This document shows positions 8,962 to 17,498 of a stretch of 39,886 nucleotides of DNA, one piece after another. A program made the translations under genes and the position numbers. A model generated the notes under the pieces. The model was not told the origin of the DNA, did no database searches, and saw only the letters and a program-made list of their open reading frames with translations. Origin of the DNA: a candidate division WWE3 bacterium RIFOXYC2_FULL_42_13 (lineage in GTDB: Bacteria > Patescibacteriota > WWE3 > UBA101185 > UBA10185); NCBI GenBank assembly GCA_001773255.1, contig MEWF01000014.1, positions 9,416-49,301 on the forward strand, in the 5' to 3' direction. Positions within the stretch are counted from its first letter, which is position 1, and each line of letters opens with the position of its first letter.

Positions 8962-10560
8962 ATGGACAATAAATCTCATAAAGAAATTACATCACTTAAG
9001 GATTTTTTTCAAATTATTAAAGCAAACCGGGTCACGTTCCTTTTACTGTTTCTTTTAGTGATGATAGCTTACGGGAATCTTTCGAGGGGGGAGTTTCTGA
9101 ACATGGACGATGAAAAGGGTATTTTGTACAACCCGAACATCGGAAATATCGGGAAGATGTTCGGAACGGGGTTCTTATACAACATGGAATTAACGCTCAT
9201 CCACGCTGTTTTCGGTTTAAAACCCGGCGCTTACCACATGTTCTCGGTGCTTTCTCATTATATTAACGTGGTGCTCTTATTTCTCTTTGCCTACGCGGTA
9301 TTCGACAAGCAAAAAGCACTGATAGCAAGCCTCTTGTTTGCGGTCCACCCCCTTGCAAGCGAAGCTGTAGGCTGGATATCGGCGATGCACTATCTGCACA
9401 TTGTTTTTTTCACTTTAATCACCATGATATTCCACTACCTGTTCCGGATAACTGCGCAAAAAAAGTATTACGTTGCGGAAATTGTCATTTTTATTATCGC
9501 ACTGGCAATACTAAGGAACGCCTGGGTGCTCACATTACCGTTTTCTCTGCTGGTCTTTGATCAACTCATAATGAACAAAAAGATCAATTTCAGATCAATG
9601 CTCTGGATACTTCCGTATTTTATCTTTGCCGCCCTTCATGCTTACATAAACTTGTTCGGGGGATTTGCGACTAGAGTCACGGATCTTAAGCAGGACTATT
9701 ATTACAACCCGTATACCGCTACTCCCCTACTAAACCGCACACCATATATAGTATTCACCATAGCAAAACTTCTGATATCCCCCCTGGCGTTAACTGTCTA
9801 TCACGAGGGAATTTATATCAGTATTGTTTCCTACATAGCAATGATTGCGGTAACGATCGCCGTAGTAATACTAACTATAAAATTATACAAAAAAGCCAGT
9901 TACATGGCGGGATTCATCCTGCTTATTTTTATATCAACGCTGCCCTCGTTCAGCCCGGTAGCTATTGCGTGGTTTATCGCCGAAAGATACCTCTATCTTT
10001 CAACCATGGCATTTAGTTTGATACTTGCCTTCCTCATTCCTTATCTGGAAAAGTATACAGGCATAAAGAAATTTACTACTTACGCGGTTGCGCTTTTGTT
10101 GGCTTTTTATACGATCAGAACCGCAGTCCGAACACAGGATCTCTTGAACACGAGCAATCTATGGCATGCAACCCAAAAAGTGTCTCCTTACAGTTTCAGG
10201 GTTTATAACAATCTCGGAGACGTTTACGCAAGAGAGCAAAAATACGATCTGGCTGTTACCAACTTTAAAAAATCCATCGAGCTTGATCCGACTTACGCCG
10301 ATGCGGTTCATAATCTGGGGTATGTATATTTGCAGATGGGGGATTACGATAACGCGTGGAAATATCTTGAACAATCGTATCAGATGAATCCGAGATTATA
10401 CGGGGCGACCTACAAAATGGGCGTAATTGCCTTCTACAAGAAGGATTATGAAACCGCAAAAACTTTATGGCTAAAAACCCTGGAACTTAACCCCGGTGAT
10501 GCTAACGCCATTAATGCCCTTAAAGCACTCGAGCAGGCCGTCGCTGCAGAAGCGAAATAA
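8962..10560 (+). CDS. Polytopic membrane protein with C-terminal TPRs (GT-C / TMTC-like)
   Basis: A 532 residue protein. Residues about 25-395 carry some ten hydrophobic membrane segments. Residues about 405-520 contain three tetratricopeptide repeats, recognisable by periodic motifs such as VYNNLGDVYAREQKYDLAV and AVHNLGYVYLQMGDYDNAW. The first extracytoplasmic loop has NMDDEKGILYNP, an acidic DD motif in the place where GT-C glycosyltransferases and eukaryotic TMTC proteins keep their catalytic acid. This architecture suggests a lipid-linked sugar transferase acting on exported proteins or envelope polymers, but no donor or acceptor can be assigned. It stands alone on the plus strand, and its 3' end overlaps the convergent methyltransferase gene by 41 bp. 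Confidence 0.88.
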   Translation: MDNKSHKEITSLKDFFQIIKANRVTFLLLFLLVMIAYGNLSRGEFLNMDDEKGILYNPNIGNIGKMFGTGFLYNMELTLIHAVFGLKPGAYHMFSVLSHYINVVLLFLFAYAVFDKQKALIASLLFAVHPLASEAVGWISAMHYLHIVFFTLITMIFHYLFRITAQKKYYVAEIVIFIIALAILRNAWVLTLPFSLLVFDQLIMNKKINFRSMLWILPYFIFAALHAYINLFGGFATRVTDLKQDYYYNPYTATPLLNRTPYIVFTIAKLLISPLALTVYHEGIYISIVSYIAMIAVTIAVVILTIKLYKKASYMAGFILLIFISTLPSFSPVAIAWFIAERYLYLSTMAFSLILAFLIPYLEKYTGIKKFTTYAVALLLAFYTIRTAVRTQDLLNTSNLWHATQKVSPYSFRVYNNLGDVYAREQKYDLAVTNFKKSIELDPTYADAVHNLGYVYLQMGDYDNAWKYLEQSYQMNPRLYGATYKMGVIAFYKKDYETAKTLWLKTLELNPGDANAINALKALEQAVAAEAK

Positions 10561-11491
10561 AGAAACCGTCAAAATAATCATTGGGCAATATTCTCACTGC
10601 ACTGGAAATACGGGGATCTAATTTTTCCTCTTTGTAATCGGTAAATCCCGGTATATATGATAATCCTCTAACCTTAGGTTTTATTTCAACAGGAGCAAGA
10701 TCCGGGAATTTCTTTAACGCCCAATTTATTACAGCCTCATTTTCATCAGGAGAATATGTGCAGGTTGAATAGACCATAAAACCGCCCTGCTTTAGCATAT
10801 TGTACCCGGAAGCAAGAATTTTCTTTTGAAGCATTGATATCTTTTTAGACAGTCTTGGGTTCCAAAATTTAAGTGGCTCCGGGACTGAAAACCTTATATT
10901 ACCTTCATTTGAGCAAGGCACGTCAACCAATACTTTATCGAACGCTTCACGAAACCCGGGGTATCTGTTAAGCAGACTAACCGCATTTGATCTAATGGTC
11001 GCGACACCATCGTAACCCTGCGAAGCCAAATTCTTTTTCATCGAGTAAAAACGTACCGAATTATTTTCCACGGCATAAATATTTTTGGGGGCACCCGTCA
11101 GTGAAGCTATGTAGGAAGTTTTACTTCCGGGACTGGCACAGAGATCCATTATCTTATCGCCGGGTTTCGGATCTAAGACAACCACATCCAACATACTGCT
11201 CAGCCCCTGAACATATACGGCACCATTTTTAAAAAAGTCAGTTGAAGAAATTCTTAAACCTTTATGCGACGACAAATTAATGTAAGAGCCCGGGAGCGGC
11301 CCTTCTTTAATTTCAAACCCGAACTCCCGTAAACTTCCCGTCACTTCTTCAACACTGAACCCGGACGAATTTATCCTAAAACTCTCGTGTCTGGGATGGG
11401 AAATAGCATCCAAAACACTTTTGGCCTGAGGGCCAAAAACGTCTTTCACCTTATTCACAAACGTGTCGTGTTTTAGCTGATCACTTTCCAT
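10520..11491 (-). CDS. RsmB/RsmF-type RNA cytosine-C5 methyltransferase
   Basis: A 323 residue SAM-dependent rRNA or tRNA m5C methyltransferase of the NOL1/NOP2/sun family. The SAM-binding motif I is MDLCASPGSKTSYIA (about residues 114-128). The PC motif of the catalytic loop is VDVPCSNEGN, and the nucleophilic TC motif is VYSTCTYSPDENE, so both essential cysteines are present. It lacks the N-terminal NusB-like domain of RsmB, so it is closer in layout to short RsmF/NSUN enzymes. The target nucleotide cannot be predicted. It follows secA by 54 bp, a gap that contains a duplicated copy of the secA 3' end. Its C-terminus is encoded across the end of the convergent TPR gene. Confidence 0.92.
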   Translation of the reverse strand: MESDQLKHDTFVNKVKDVFGPQAKSVLDAISHPRHESFRINSSGFSVEEVTGSLREFGFEIKEGPLPGSYINLSSHKGLRISSTDFFKNGAVYVQGLSSMLDVVVLDPKPGDKIMDLCASPGSKTSYIASLTGAPKNIYAVENNSVRFYSMKKNLASQGYDGVATIRSNAVSLLNRYPGFREAFDKVLVDVPCSNEGNIRFSVPEPLKFWNPRLSKKISMLQKKILASGYNMLKQGGFMVYSTCTYSPDENEAVINWALKKFPDLAPVEIKPKVRGLSYIPGFTDYKEEKLDPRISSAVRILPNDYFDGFFISLLQRRPARVL

Positions 11492-11501
11492 GACAGTGCT
11501 T

Positions 11502-11574
11502 TAGTTTACTAACGCAAGTTTTGCCCGTGGCAATACTATAATTTACTAACGCAAGTTTTGCCCGTGGCAAAACT
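11502..11574. repeat. Tandem duplication of the secA 3' end (37 bp period)
   Basis: Bases 11502-11537 and 11539-11574 agree at all but two positions. The core is a perfect 29 bp direct repeat at 11505-11533 and 11542-11570. The second copy encodes the last codons of SecA (FCHGQNLR and the TAG stop, read on the minus strand). The first copy lies downstream of the stop, so the last codons and stop of secA are repeated in the untranslated region before the methyltransferase gene. Confidence 0.9.
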
Positions 11575-14104
11575 TGTATTTCTTTCCGCTTCCGCATGGA
11601 CAGGGATCGTTTCTTCCGACCTTAACTTTACCGGACAATATCTGCTCAACCTTAAGAACTCTTCCCATTTGATCAACTACCCTCGGCGCCTGATTTCCCG
11701 CTGCCTCTTCGGATACTCCGGTTTCCAGTTCGCCGTGCCGGTAATTTAACCGCGACACTAACGCATCTTCCGCCGAGACGGCCCTTACTACTGTATCTTT
11801 GGATGCCTTGCTTAATCTTTCTCCGACAAAAGAATAAATACGACCAAGCAATATCTCAAATCTCTCGTGGCCCTCTTTCTTATATTCCACCATCGGATCT
11901 CTTTGAGCGTAACCTCTGAGCCCAATTCCGTCGCGCACCTGATCCATATCCACAAGATGATCCATCCAAAAATTATCAATAACAGGCAGGCTCCAGTCAG
12001 ATACAATGTCCAGCCAGGTGTCCTCTCCAAATTCCTTTTCTTTTTCCGCCCAGAGTTCTTCAGTTAGTGCGGATGAAGATGCAAGTTTTTGCATCAACCA
12101 ATCTTTATGTTCAGTAACTCCGGACTCAAGCTCCAGTATCCTCCTTCTTAGAGAATAGATAACTTCGCGGTGTACGTTTATTACGTCGTCCATTTCAACA
12201 ACTTGTTTTCTGCGGTCGAAGTTAAATCCTTCCACTCTTTTTTGGGCGTTCTCTATGGATTTGGTGACTAACCCTGCTTCCAAAGGAATTGTTTCGTCAA
12301 TCCCGAATCTGTCCATCATCCTGCCTACCTGCTCGCCACCGAAAATTCTCATTAAATCGTCCTGAAGTGAAACAAAGAACCTGGTTTCTCCCGGATCTCC
12401 CTGCCTACCGGAACGTCCTCTTAACTGATTATCAATTCTTCTCGAATCGTGCCTCTCAGTACCTATAACATACAAGCCCCCGGCTTCAATAACCTCCCTT
12501 TGTTCGTCCGCAACCGCGGGATCTCCTCCCAGGATTATGTCGACACCTCTTCCTGCCATGTTTGTCGAAATAGTCACCCCGCCTTTTCTTCCCGCCTGAG
12601 CGATTATCAAAGCTTCCCGTTCATGATTCTTGGCGTTTAAAATCTCGTGGGGAACTTTTCTCCTCGATAATAATTCATGAAGTTGCTCGCTTTTCTCAAC
12701 CGAGGTTGTTCCCACCAAAACCGGCTGTCCTTTCGCGTGTCGTTCAACAATGTCATCGGCTACAGCTTTAAACTTTGCGCTTTCCGTTTTATAAACAACA
12801 TCGTTCTGATCTTTCCTGATGTTAGGTTGATTGGTCGGGATGACAACAACATCAAGTTTGTATATCTTATAAAATTCCTCGGCTTCAGTAGCAGCGGTTC
12901 CTGTCATACCGGCGAGCTTTTTGTACATTCTAAAATAATTTTGATAAGAAATTTCCGCTAGAGTTTTTGATTCCTGTTGTATCTCCACTCCTTCTTTTGC
13001 CTCGATAGCCTGATGAAGTCCGTGAGAAAACCTGTTGCTGGGGAGTAATCTTCCGGTGAATTGGTCAACAATAACGATCTTCCCATCTTTCACAACGTAA
13101 TCACGATCTTTTTCATAAAGAGCGTGGGCAGTCAGAGCCTCCTCCATTAAATGGACCATCTCAAAATCCTGTTCATATAAATTGTTAACGCCCAAAAGTC
13201 TTTCCACACGCCTAATACCAAGGTCGGTCAATGTTACGTTCTTATATTTTTCTTCAACTTCGTAATCAGAATTTTTCGCCAGAGTTTTAACAATGCGGTC
13301 GGCGTCGAAATACCTTGAGGAAGGTTTGGCATCGGCTGCTGAAATTATTAAAGGCGTTCTTGCGACATCTATTAATATGGAGTCAACCTCGTCAACGATG
13401 GCAAAGTTGTGAACACCGAACTCTCCGTTGGGATTTGTCTGCACCATAGAACCTAACGAACGGACCATATTGTCCCTCAGGTAATCGAAACCGAATTCGT
13501 GGTTTGTTCCGTAAACAATTCCGCATTTGTAGGCTTCCTGACGGGAAACTTCTCTCAAATGTACAGCGTAAATGTCGTCAAATTCATTTCCTTCGAAGCT
13601 CTTGTCGTAAACAAAAGCCCTTTCCTGCATTATTACTCCGACGCCGATTCCGAGATAATCATAAATATCTCCCATCCAGCCTGCGCCGTGCCTGGAGAGA
13701 TAGTCGTTGGGGGTCACCAAATGAGCTCCACGTCCCGTCAATGAATTTAAAAATAACGGAAGGGTCGCCGTAAGAGTTTTCCCTTCACCGGTCTTTTGTT
13801 CTGAAATTTTACCTTCGTGAAGAACCACACCGGCCATGAGCTGGACGTCAAAGTGGCGTTTACCCAAAGTCCTCACCGAAGCCTCACGTACAAATGCGAA
13901 AGCTTCGGGAAGAATTTTTTCCATGACCTTTTTCTGATCTTCGTAGTCTAACCCCGACAACTCCTTCTTCCATTCTTCCACTTTTAAGAGCATTTCTTCC
14001 CGTGCCATTTTCTTAACCGAATCTTCCAGTGAATTTATTGCGCCCACCAAAGGTTGTATTTTCTTCAATTGTTTTTCGTTTGAATCAATAAATAACTTAA
14101 ACAT
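11546..14104 (-). CDS. secA: Preprotein translocase ATPase SecA
   Basis: The motor that pushes unfolded preproteins through SecYEG; 852 residues, full length. Visible are the Walker A segment KTGEGKTLTATLP, the DEAD-like IVDEVDSILID box, the GRGVDIILGGDP and QLRGRSGRQGDPG motifs of the second RecA fold, and the C-terminal zinc-binding SEC-C motif DPCPCGSGKKYKFCHG, which coordinates metal and contacts SecB or ribosomes in other bacteria. The start MFKLFIDSNEKQLKK fits the family. An extended -10 lies only 10 bases upstream, so the transcript should have a very short leader. The C-terminal codons contain a perfect 11 bp inverted repeat and are duplicated downstream. Confidence 0.98.
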   Translation of the reverse strand: MFKLFIDSNEKQLKKIQPLVGAINSLEDSVKKMAREEMLLKVEEWKKELSGLDYEDQKKVMEKILPEAFAFVREASVRTLGKRHFDVQLMAGVVLHEGKISEQKTGEGKTLTATLPLFLNSLTGRGAHLVTPNDYLSRHGAGWMGDIYDYLGIGVGVIMQERAFVYDKSFEGNEFDDIYAVHLREVSRQEAYKCGIVYGTNHEFGFDYLRDNMVRSLGSMVQTNPNGEFGVHNFAIVDEVDSILIDVARTPLIISAADAKPSSRYFDADRIVKTLAKNSDYEVEEKYKNVTLTDLGIRRVERLLGVNNLYEQDFEMVHLMEEALTAHALYEKDRDYVVKDGKIVIVDQFTGRLLPSNRFSHGLHQAIEAKEGVEIQQESKTLAEISYQNYFRMYKKLAGMTGTAATEAEEFYKIYKLDVVVIPTNQPNIRKDQNDVVYKTESAKFKAVADDIVERHAKGQPVLVGTTSVEKSEQLHELLSRRKVPHEILNAKNHEREALIIAQAGRKGGVTISTNMAGRGVDIILGGDPAVADEQREVIEAGGLYVIGTERHDSRRIDNQLRGRSGRQGDPGETRFFVSLQDDLMRIFGGEQVGRMMDRFGIDETIPLEAGLVTKSIENAQKRVEGFNFDRRKQVVEMDDVINVHREVIYSLRRRILELESGVTEHKDWLMQKLASSSALTEELWAEKEKEFGEDTWLDIVSDWSLPVIDNFWMDHLVDMDQVRDGIGLRGYAQRDPMVEYKKEGHERFEILLGRIYSFVGERLSKASKDTVVRAVSAEDALVSRLNYRHGELETGVSEEAAGNQAPRVVDQMGRVLKVEQILSGKVKVGRNDPCPCGSGKKYKFCHGQNLR
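11552..11576. repeat. Perfect inverted repeat in the last secA codons
   Basis: CAAGTTTTGCC-CGT-GGCAAAACTTG gives an 11 bp perfect stem with a 3 base loop. It coincides with the codons for the SEC-C motif tail. On the plus strand it is followed by a T-rich run (TATTTCTTT); on the minus strand there is no U-tract, so it is not a standard terminator for secA. It may be an mRNA 3'-end stabiliser or pause hairpin. Confidence 0.6.
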
Positions 14105-14114
14105 ATCGAAACTG

Positions 14115-14120
14115 ATTATA
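14115..14120 (-). promoter_or_regulatory. Extended -10 promoter of secA
   Basis: The minus strand reads TGA-TATAAT, an extended -10, 10 bases before the secA ATG. The predicted leader is about 4 nt. There is no convincing -35 at 17 bp and no Shine-Dalgarno between the -10 and the ATG. Confidence 0.6.
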
Positions 14121-14142
14121 TCACCGCATTACCCGGTAGGTG

Positions 14143-14967
14143 TTAAAAAAGATACAGAAGTATAAGGAGAAATGAAAGTACCGTACGGTAAATAACAAAA
14201 GCTTTGAGTCCGTGTGAATTAAGGTATTTCATGAGACCTGCCACAGCCAGATACCCCGAAACCGCGCTGGATAAAAAACCGGAAATTAAAATCCCCGCAC
14301 CGGCACCGGAATAAACACCCAAAGCTTCGGGAAGTTGAAAAAAACCCGCCGCAGCTATTATAGGGATAGAAAGCAGGAACGAAATCTTTGCTGCCTGGTT
14401 TCTGTTTAACCCCGATAAAAGTCCACCGGATATGGACGCTCCCGATCTTGAAAAGCCCGGAAATAGAGCCAGACATTGGAAAAATCCTATCGAAACGATC
14501 TTTTTAAACGTCAGGGGAGGTGCGGGCAACGATCTGTCCTTATTCCGGCCAAATTTGTCGGCAAAAAACATTAAGACCGACCCCAGCAATAAAAAAATCG
14601 ATACACTAAGCACACTTCTGAAAGAACTCTCCAAAAAATCTCCGAACAACAGACCTGCCAATCCTGCGGGTAGTGTGGCAACAAGCAACCATCCAACTAA
14701 TTTACTTTCCGGAGAGTATTGAGAAAAACGCAGACCGAGCTTACCCGCATCACCGGCAACGGAAAAAACCATCCCGCGGATCTCCTTATAAAAATAAACG
14801 AGAAGCGCAGTAAGTGTGCCCAGGTGTAAAGTTGTATCGAAAGCCAAACCGCCTTGCTCCCAACCCATCAGTTCAGGAAATATTATAAGATGCCCGGAAG
14901 AAGAAACCGGTATAAACTCGGTCAGTCCCTGAACCATTCCCATGATAACGGATTGAAAAAAGGTCAT
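14143..14967 (-). CDS. uppP: Undecaprenyl-diphosphatase UppP (BacA family)
   Basis: An integral membrane phosphatase that recycles undecaprenyl pyrophosphate to the monophosphate carrier used for peptidoglycan and other surface polymers, and can confer bacitracin resistance. The 274 residues contain the two family signatures: the Glu-rich LTEFIPVSSSGH near the N-terminus (about residues 14-26) and PGFSRSGASISGG in the middle (about 167-180), whose Glu, His, Ser and Arg form the active site. About eight hydrophobic segments span the protein. It starts 10 bp after the spermidine-synthase-like gene and precedes secA by 38 bp. Confidence 0.96.
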   Translation of the reverse strand: MTFFQSVIMGMVQGLTEFIPVSSSGHLIIFPELMGWEQGGLAFDTTLHLGTLTALLVYFYKEIRGMVFSVAGDAGKLGLRFSQYSPESKLVGWLLVATLPAGLAGLLFGDFLESSFRSVLSVSIFLLLGSVLMFFADKFGRNKDRSLPAPPLTFKKIVSIGFFQCLALFPGFSRSGASISGGLLSGLNRNQAAKISFLLSIPIIAAAGFFQLPEALGVYSGAGAGILISGFLSSAVSGYLAVAGLMKYLNSHGLKAFVIYRTVLSFLLILLYLF

Positions 14968-14977
14968 TGGTAAGGAA

Positions 14978-15667
14978 TCAAACTTTTCCGTAAATCAGCA
15001 CGTTGTCTGAATTTGTGTAACCTGCAACAACCAAACATGTTACATTTTGTAAAAAATCCCCGAGGTACTCAATAAAAATATTCACATCGTCCTGGTGATG
15101 ATCCAGATAGATTCTGTTAAAAATTATAAGGCCGCCGGGCCTCACCATACTCTTTATGGAAGTAATGAAATTGCCGGATTTTCCCAGGTCCGGATACTTC
15201 TCTCCCTGGAAAATATCCACGATGCATACGTCAAAAAACTCCGGTTTAAGATCAAATTCTTCCGGTTCAATTACAACTCTCAAAGCGTCGTCAATTATTA
15301 CTCTGTGATTCGGTATAGAATCGAGATCGAAATAGTTCTTCGCAACATCTACCATTACCGGGTCTATCTCGACGCTAACCATGTTGGGCGCGTTGAATTT
15401 TTCCGAAATTAAATGGGCCATAGTACCGCCACCCAAACCCAGAATCAGGATATTTTTAAGATCCGGAGCGTTTTCTTCAAGAACTTCTATAACCTTGCCC
15501 CAAACAAGACGGTTGGCTGAGGGGGATTTGTGAGATATTGACTGATCTATTCTGTCGACCTTGATTTTGCGGGTTTTGCCGACTTCCCAAACCTGAATCT
15601 TGCCGTTAAATTTCGACTCGGTTTCGTAGATAATTTTCGGCAGTTGAATCCCGTCAAAAATATTCAT
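14978..15667 (-). CDS. Spermidine synthase-like methyltransferase-fold protein
   Basis: A 229 residue protein with the Rossmann fold of spermidine synthases. The nucleotide-binding motif is ILILGLGGGTMAHL, followed by the acidic VEIDPVMVDVA motif, which in this family holds the adenosyl ribose. DVCIVDIFQGEKYPD sits where the catalytic Asp of true aminopropyltransferases lies, but the flanking residues differ from the usual VDSTDP, so polyamine synthesis is not assured. Many stand-alone relatives have no known substrate, and no speD is seen here. I chose the ATG at 15667 (MNIFDGIQLPK). A TTG at 15685 overlapping the serS stop by 4 bases (TTGA) is possible. Confidence 0.82.
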   Translation of the reverse strand: MNIFDGIQLPKIIYETESKFNGKIQVWEVGKTRKIKVDRIDQSISHKSPSANRLVWGKVIEVLEENAPDLKNILILGLGGGTMAHLISEKFNAPNMVSVEIDPVMVDVAKNYFDLDSIPNHRVIIDDALRVVIEPEEFDLKPEFFDVCIVDIFQGEKYPDLGKSGNFITSIKSMVRPGGLIIFNRIYLDHHQDDVNIFIEYLGDFLQNVTCLVVAGYTNSDNVLIYGKV

Positions 15668-15681
15668 ATTGATCCATACTA

Positions 15682-16965
15682 TCAAATCATTTTCTTTTTG
15701 GGCAGGATTTTGTCGAAATTTACGTACTGTCTTAACACTTCGGGAACGGTAACACTGCCGTCCGCGTTCTGGTAATTTTCCAGAACTGCCGCTAAAAGCC
15801 TCGGTGTAGCAGCCACTGTGTTGTTGAGGGTATACACATATTTAAGCTCCCCTGTGGAATCTCTATATTTAATATTCAGGCGTCTGGACTGAAAATCCCT
15901 AAAGTACGAGTCCGAGTGGGTCTCCCTATACTTACTCTGAGACGGGAACCAAGTCTCCAGATCATACTTCTTAACCTGTCCCGCACCCATATCCCCGGTA
16001 CACATTAAAAGTACCCTATAGGGAAGGTTTAGACCTTTTAGTATGTTTTCGGCATGACTCAGCATTTTTTCATGCCATTCTCTTGTTATCTCTTCGTTAG
16101 CAGTTGTAAGTACCACCTGCTCAACTTTGTTGAATTGGTGAAGTCTGAAAATACCCTTGGTGTCTTTGCCGTAAGCGCCGATTTCTTTTCTAAAGCATGG
16201 GCTCAATCCAAACAGTCTCACGGGAAGTTCGGATTCGTTCAGAATCTCGCCGGAGTAATAGGAGGTGAGAGATACTTCGGCCGTTCCGATTAAAGCTTTG
16301 TCATCTTCCAACCTGTAGTGATCGTCTTCTCCCCACGGGAAATACCCTGTTCCGGTGAAAAATTCGGGTTTTACTATCCAGGGAACACTCAACATTGTGT
16401 AGCCTTCGCCCAGCATCATGTCACACGCGTATCTTAAAATGGCTTGCTCAAGCTGAGCGCCTTCATTTTTTAAAAAATACCCTCTGAACCCACCGATCTT
16501 TGCACCCCGTTCAAGATCCATGATATCGAGCGATTGTCCCAGATCCACATGATCTTTAGGCTTAAAGTCGGGGTCTATGATATTTCCTTCCTCCCGCACG
16601 ACTTTGTTGCCGCTCTCGTCCTGCCCTACCGGAACATCCTCAGCAGGAACACTAGGCACCCAAAGCATCAGTTGGTCGAAAATTATCTTCATCTCAGTAA
16701 GTTCGTGTTCATACTTGCCGAGCTCTTCTTTGACCGCCGAAGCCTCATTTATAAGTTGAGATCTATCCTGAGACGCTACTTTCGAGATACTCTCGGAAAG
16801 CTTGTTTCTTAGGGCTCTATGAGTTTCCACCTTTTTCAGAAGATCCAAGTACCCGTCGTGGGTCTCAATTAACTTGTCAATGGAAACGGTCTTAGTCAGC
16901 TGTTTATCCTCGACGGCTTTTTTGACCTTGTCTGTGTTGTTTTTTATATAATTTATGTCCAGCAT
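15682..16965 (-). CDS. serS: Seryl-tRNA synthetase
   Basis: Class II aminoacyl-tRNA synthetase that charges tRNA-Ser; 427 residues, the normal bacterial length. The N-terminal 100 residues form the antiparallel coiled-coil arm that recognises the long variable arm of tRNA-Ser. The catalytic domain shows the serine-binding GTAEVSLTSYYSGE segment, motif 2 (PCFRKEIGAYGKDTKGIFRLHQFNKVE) and motif 3 at the end (NNTVAATPRLLAAVLENYQ). It has its own near-consensus promoter and a short leader with an AAGGGA Shine-Dalgarno 7 bases before the ATG. It is divergent from the infA operon. Confidence 0.98.
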   Translation of the reverse strand: MLDINYIKNNTDKVKKAVEDKQLTKTVSIDKLIETHDGYLDLLKKVETHRALRNKLSESISKVASQDRSQLINEASAVKEELGKYEHELTEMKIIFDQLMLWVPSVPAEDVPVGQDESGNKVVREEGNIIDPDFKPKDHVDLGQSLDIMDLERGAKIGGFRGYFLKNEGAQLEQAILRYACDMMLGEGYTMLSVPWIVKPEFFTGTGYFPWGEDDHYRLEDDKALIGTAEVSLTSYYSGEILNESELPVRLFGLSPCFRKEIGAYGKDTKGIFRLHQFNKVEQVVLTTANEEITREWHEKMLSHAENILKGLNLPYRVLLMCTGDMGAGQVKKYDLETWFPSQSKYRETHSDSYFRDFQSRRLNIKYRDSTGELKYVYTLNNTVAATPRLLAAVLENYQNADGSVTVPEVLRQYVNFDKILPKKKMI

Positions 16966-17006
16966 TGAAAAATCCCTTTTTTGTTGATTTTTACATATAC
17001 AATGGT

Positions 17007-17035
17007 AATATAAATTTCGCGGCTGGAAAAGTCAA
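17007..17035 (-). promoter_or_regulatory. Near-consensus promoter of serS
   Basis: On the minus strand TTGACT (17030-17035), 17 bp, then TATATT (17007-17012). Transcription would begin near 17000, giving serS a leader of about 35 nt with a Shine-Dalgarno. It is back-to-back with the infA promoter. Confidence 0.8.
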
Positions 17036-17077
17036 TGTAATGCCCAAAACGCCCTTCGGTGGCTCCGAAGAGAGTTA

Positions 17078-17106
17078 TTGACCTATGGTAACCGTTCTGT
17101 TACAAT
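17078..17106 (+). promoter_or_regulatory. Near-consensus promoter of the infA-rpmJ-rpsMKD-rpoA-rplQ operon
   Basis: TTGACC (17078-17083), exactly 17 bp, then TACAAT (17101-17106), with an extended TGT before the -10. The expected start near 17113 leaves a leader of about 23 nt. Just upstream, CTTCGG-TGGCT-CCGAAG (17054-17070) is a short hairpin of unknown role. Confidence 0.8.
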
Positions 17107-17135
17107 CAAGCGCGTTTGCTGAGTCAGAAAGCTAA

Positions 17136-17354
17136 ATGAGCACAAAAGAAGTAATTACAAAAGACGGAAAAATAACTGAGACCCATATGGGAGGGATGTT
17201 CAAGATAGAATTTGAAGACGAGACCAACGCTTTGGCCGTCATATCGGGAAAAATGAGGAAGGCCCACATTAGGGTTTTACCTGGGGACAAGGTTAGAATA
17301 GAATTTTCCCCCCACGATCTGACAAGAGGCAGGATCATTTACAGGCTTAAGTAA
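17136..17354 (+). CDS. infA: Translation initiation factor IF-1
   Basis: A small OB-fold protein that blocks the A site during 30S initiation; 72 residues, the standard length. The landmarks HMGGMFKIEFEDE, GKMRKAHIRVLPGDKVRIEFSPHDLTRGRIIYR match the family end to end. It opens the spc-distal/alpha type operon and is followed by rpmJ after 25 bp, the common bacterial order. Confidence 0.98.
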   Translation: MSTKEVITKDGKITETHMGGMFKIEFEDETNALAVISGKMRKAHIRVLPGDKVRIEFSPHDLTRGRIIYRLK

Positions 17355-17379
17355 CTCAACCGGAAAGAATTTTTGAAAT

Positions 17380-17496
17380 ATGAAAGTCAGATCATCTGTA
17401 AAACCAATCTGCAAAGATTGCAAAATTATTATAAGGAACAGGACAGTTAGGGTTATTTGTAAAAGAAACCCTAAACACAAGCAAAGACAGGGTTAA
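17380..17496 (+). CDS. rpmJ: 50S ribosomal protein bL36
   Basis: The smallest large-subunit protein, 38 residues, located between infA and rpsM as usual. It begins MKVRSSVKPICKDCK and ends HKQRQG. Cys11, Cys14, Cys27 and His33 form the zinc ribbon of the metal-binding (C+) type, so no zinc-free paralogue is needed for function. The stop TAA lies two bases before the rpsM start, with an AGGG Shine-Dalgarno for rpsM inside its last codons. Confidence 0.97.
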   Translation: MKVRSSVKPICKDCKIIIRNRTVRVICKRNPKHKQRQG

Positions 17497-17498
17497 TT

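Noticed and set aside
11552..11576. Rho-independent terminator for secA
   Set aside because: The hairpin lies inside the coding sequence and has no U-run on the minus strand; only the plus strand side is T-rich, and no plus-strand gene ends there.
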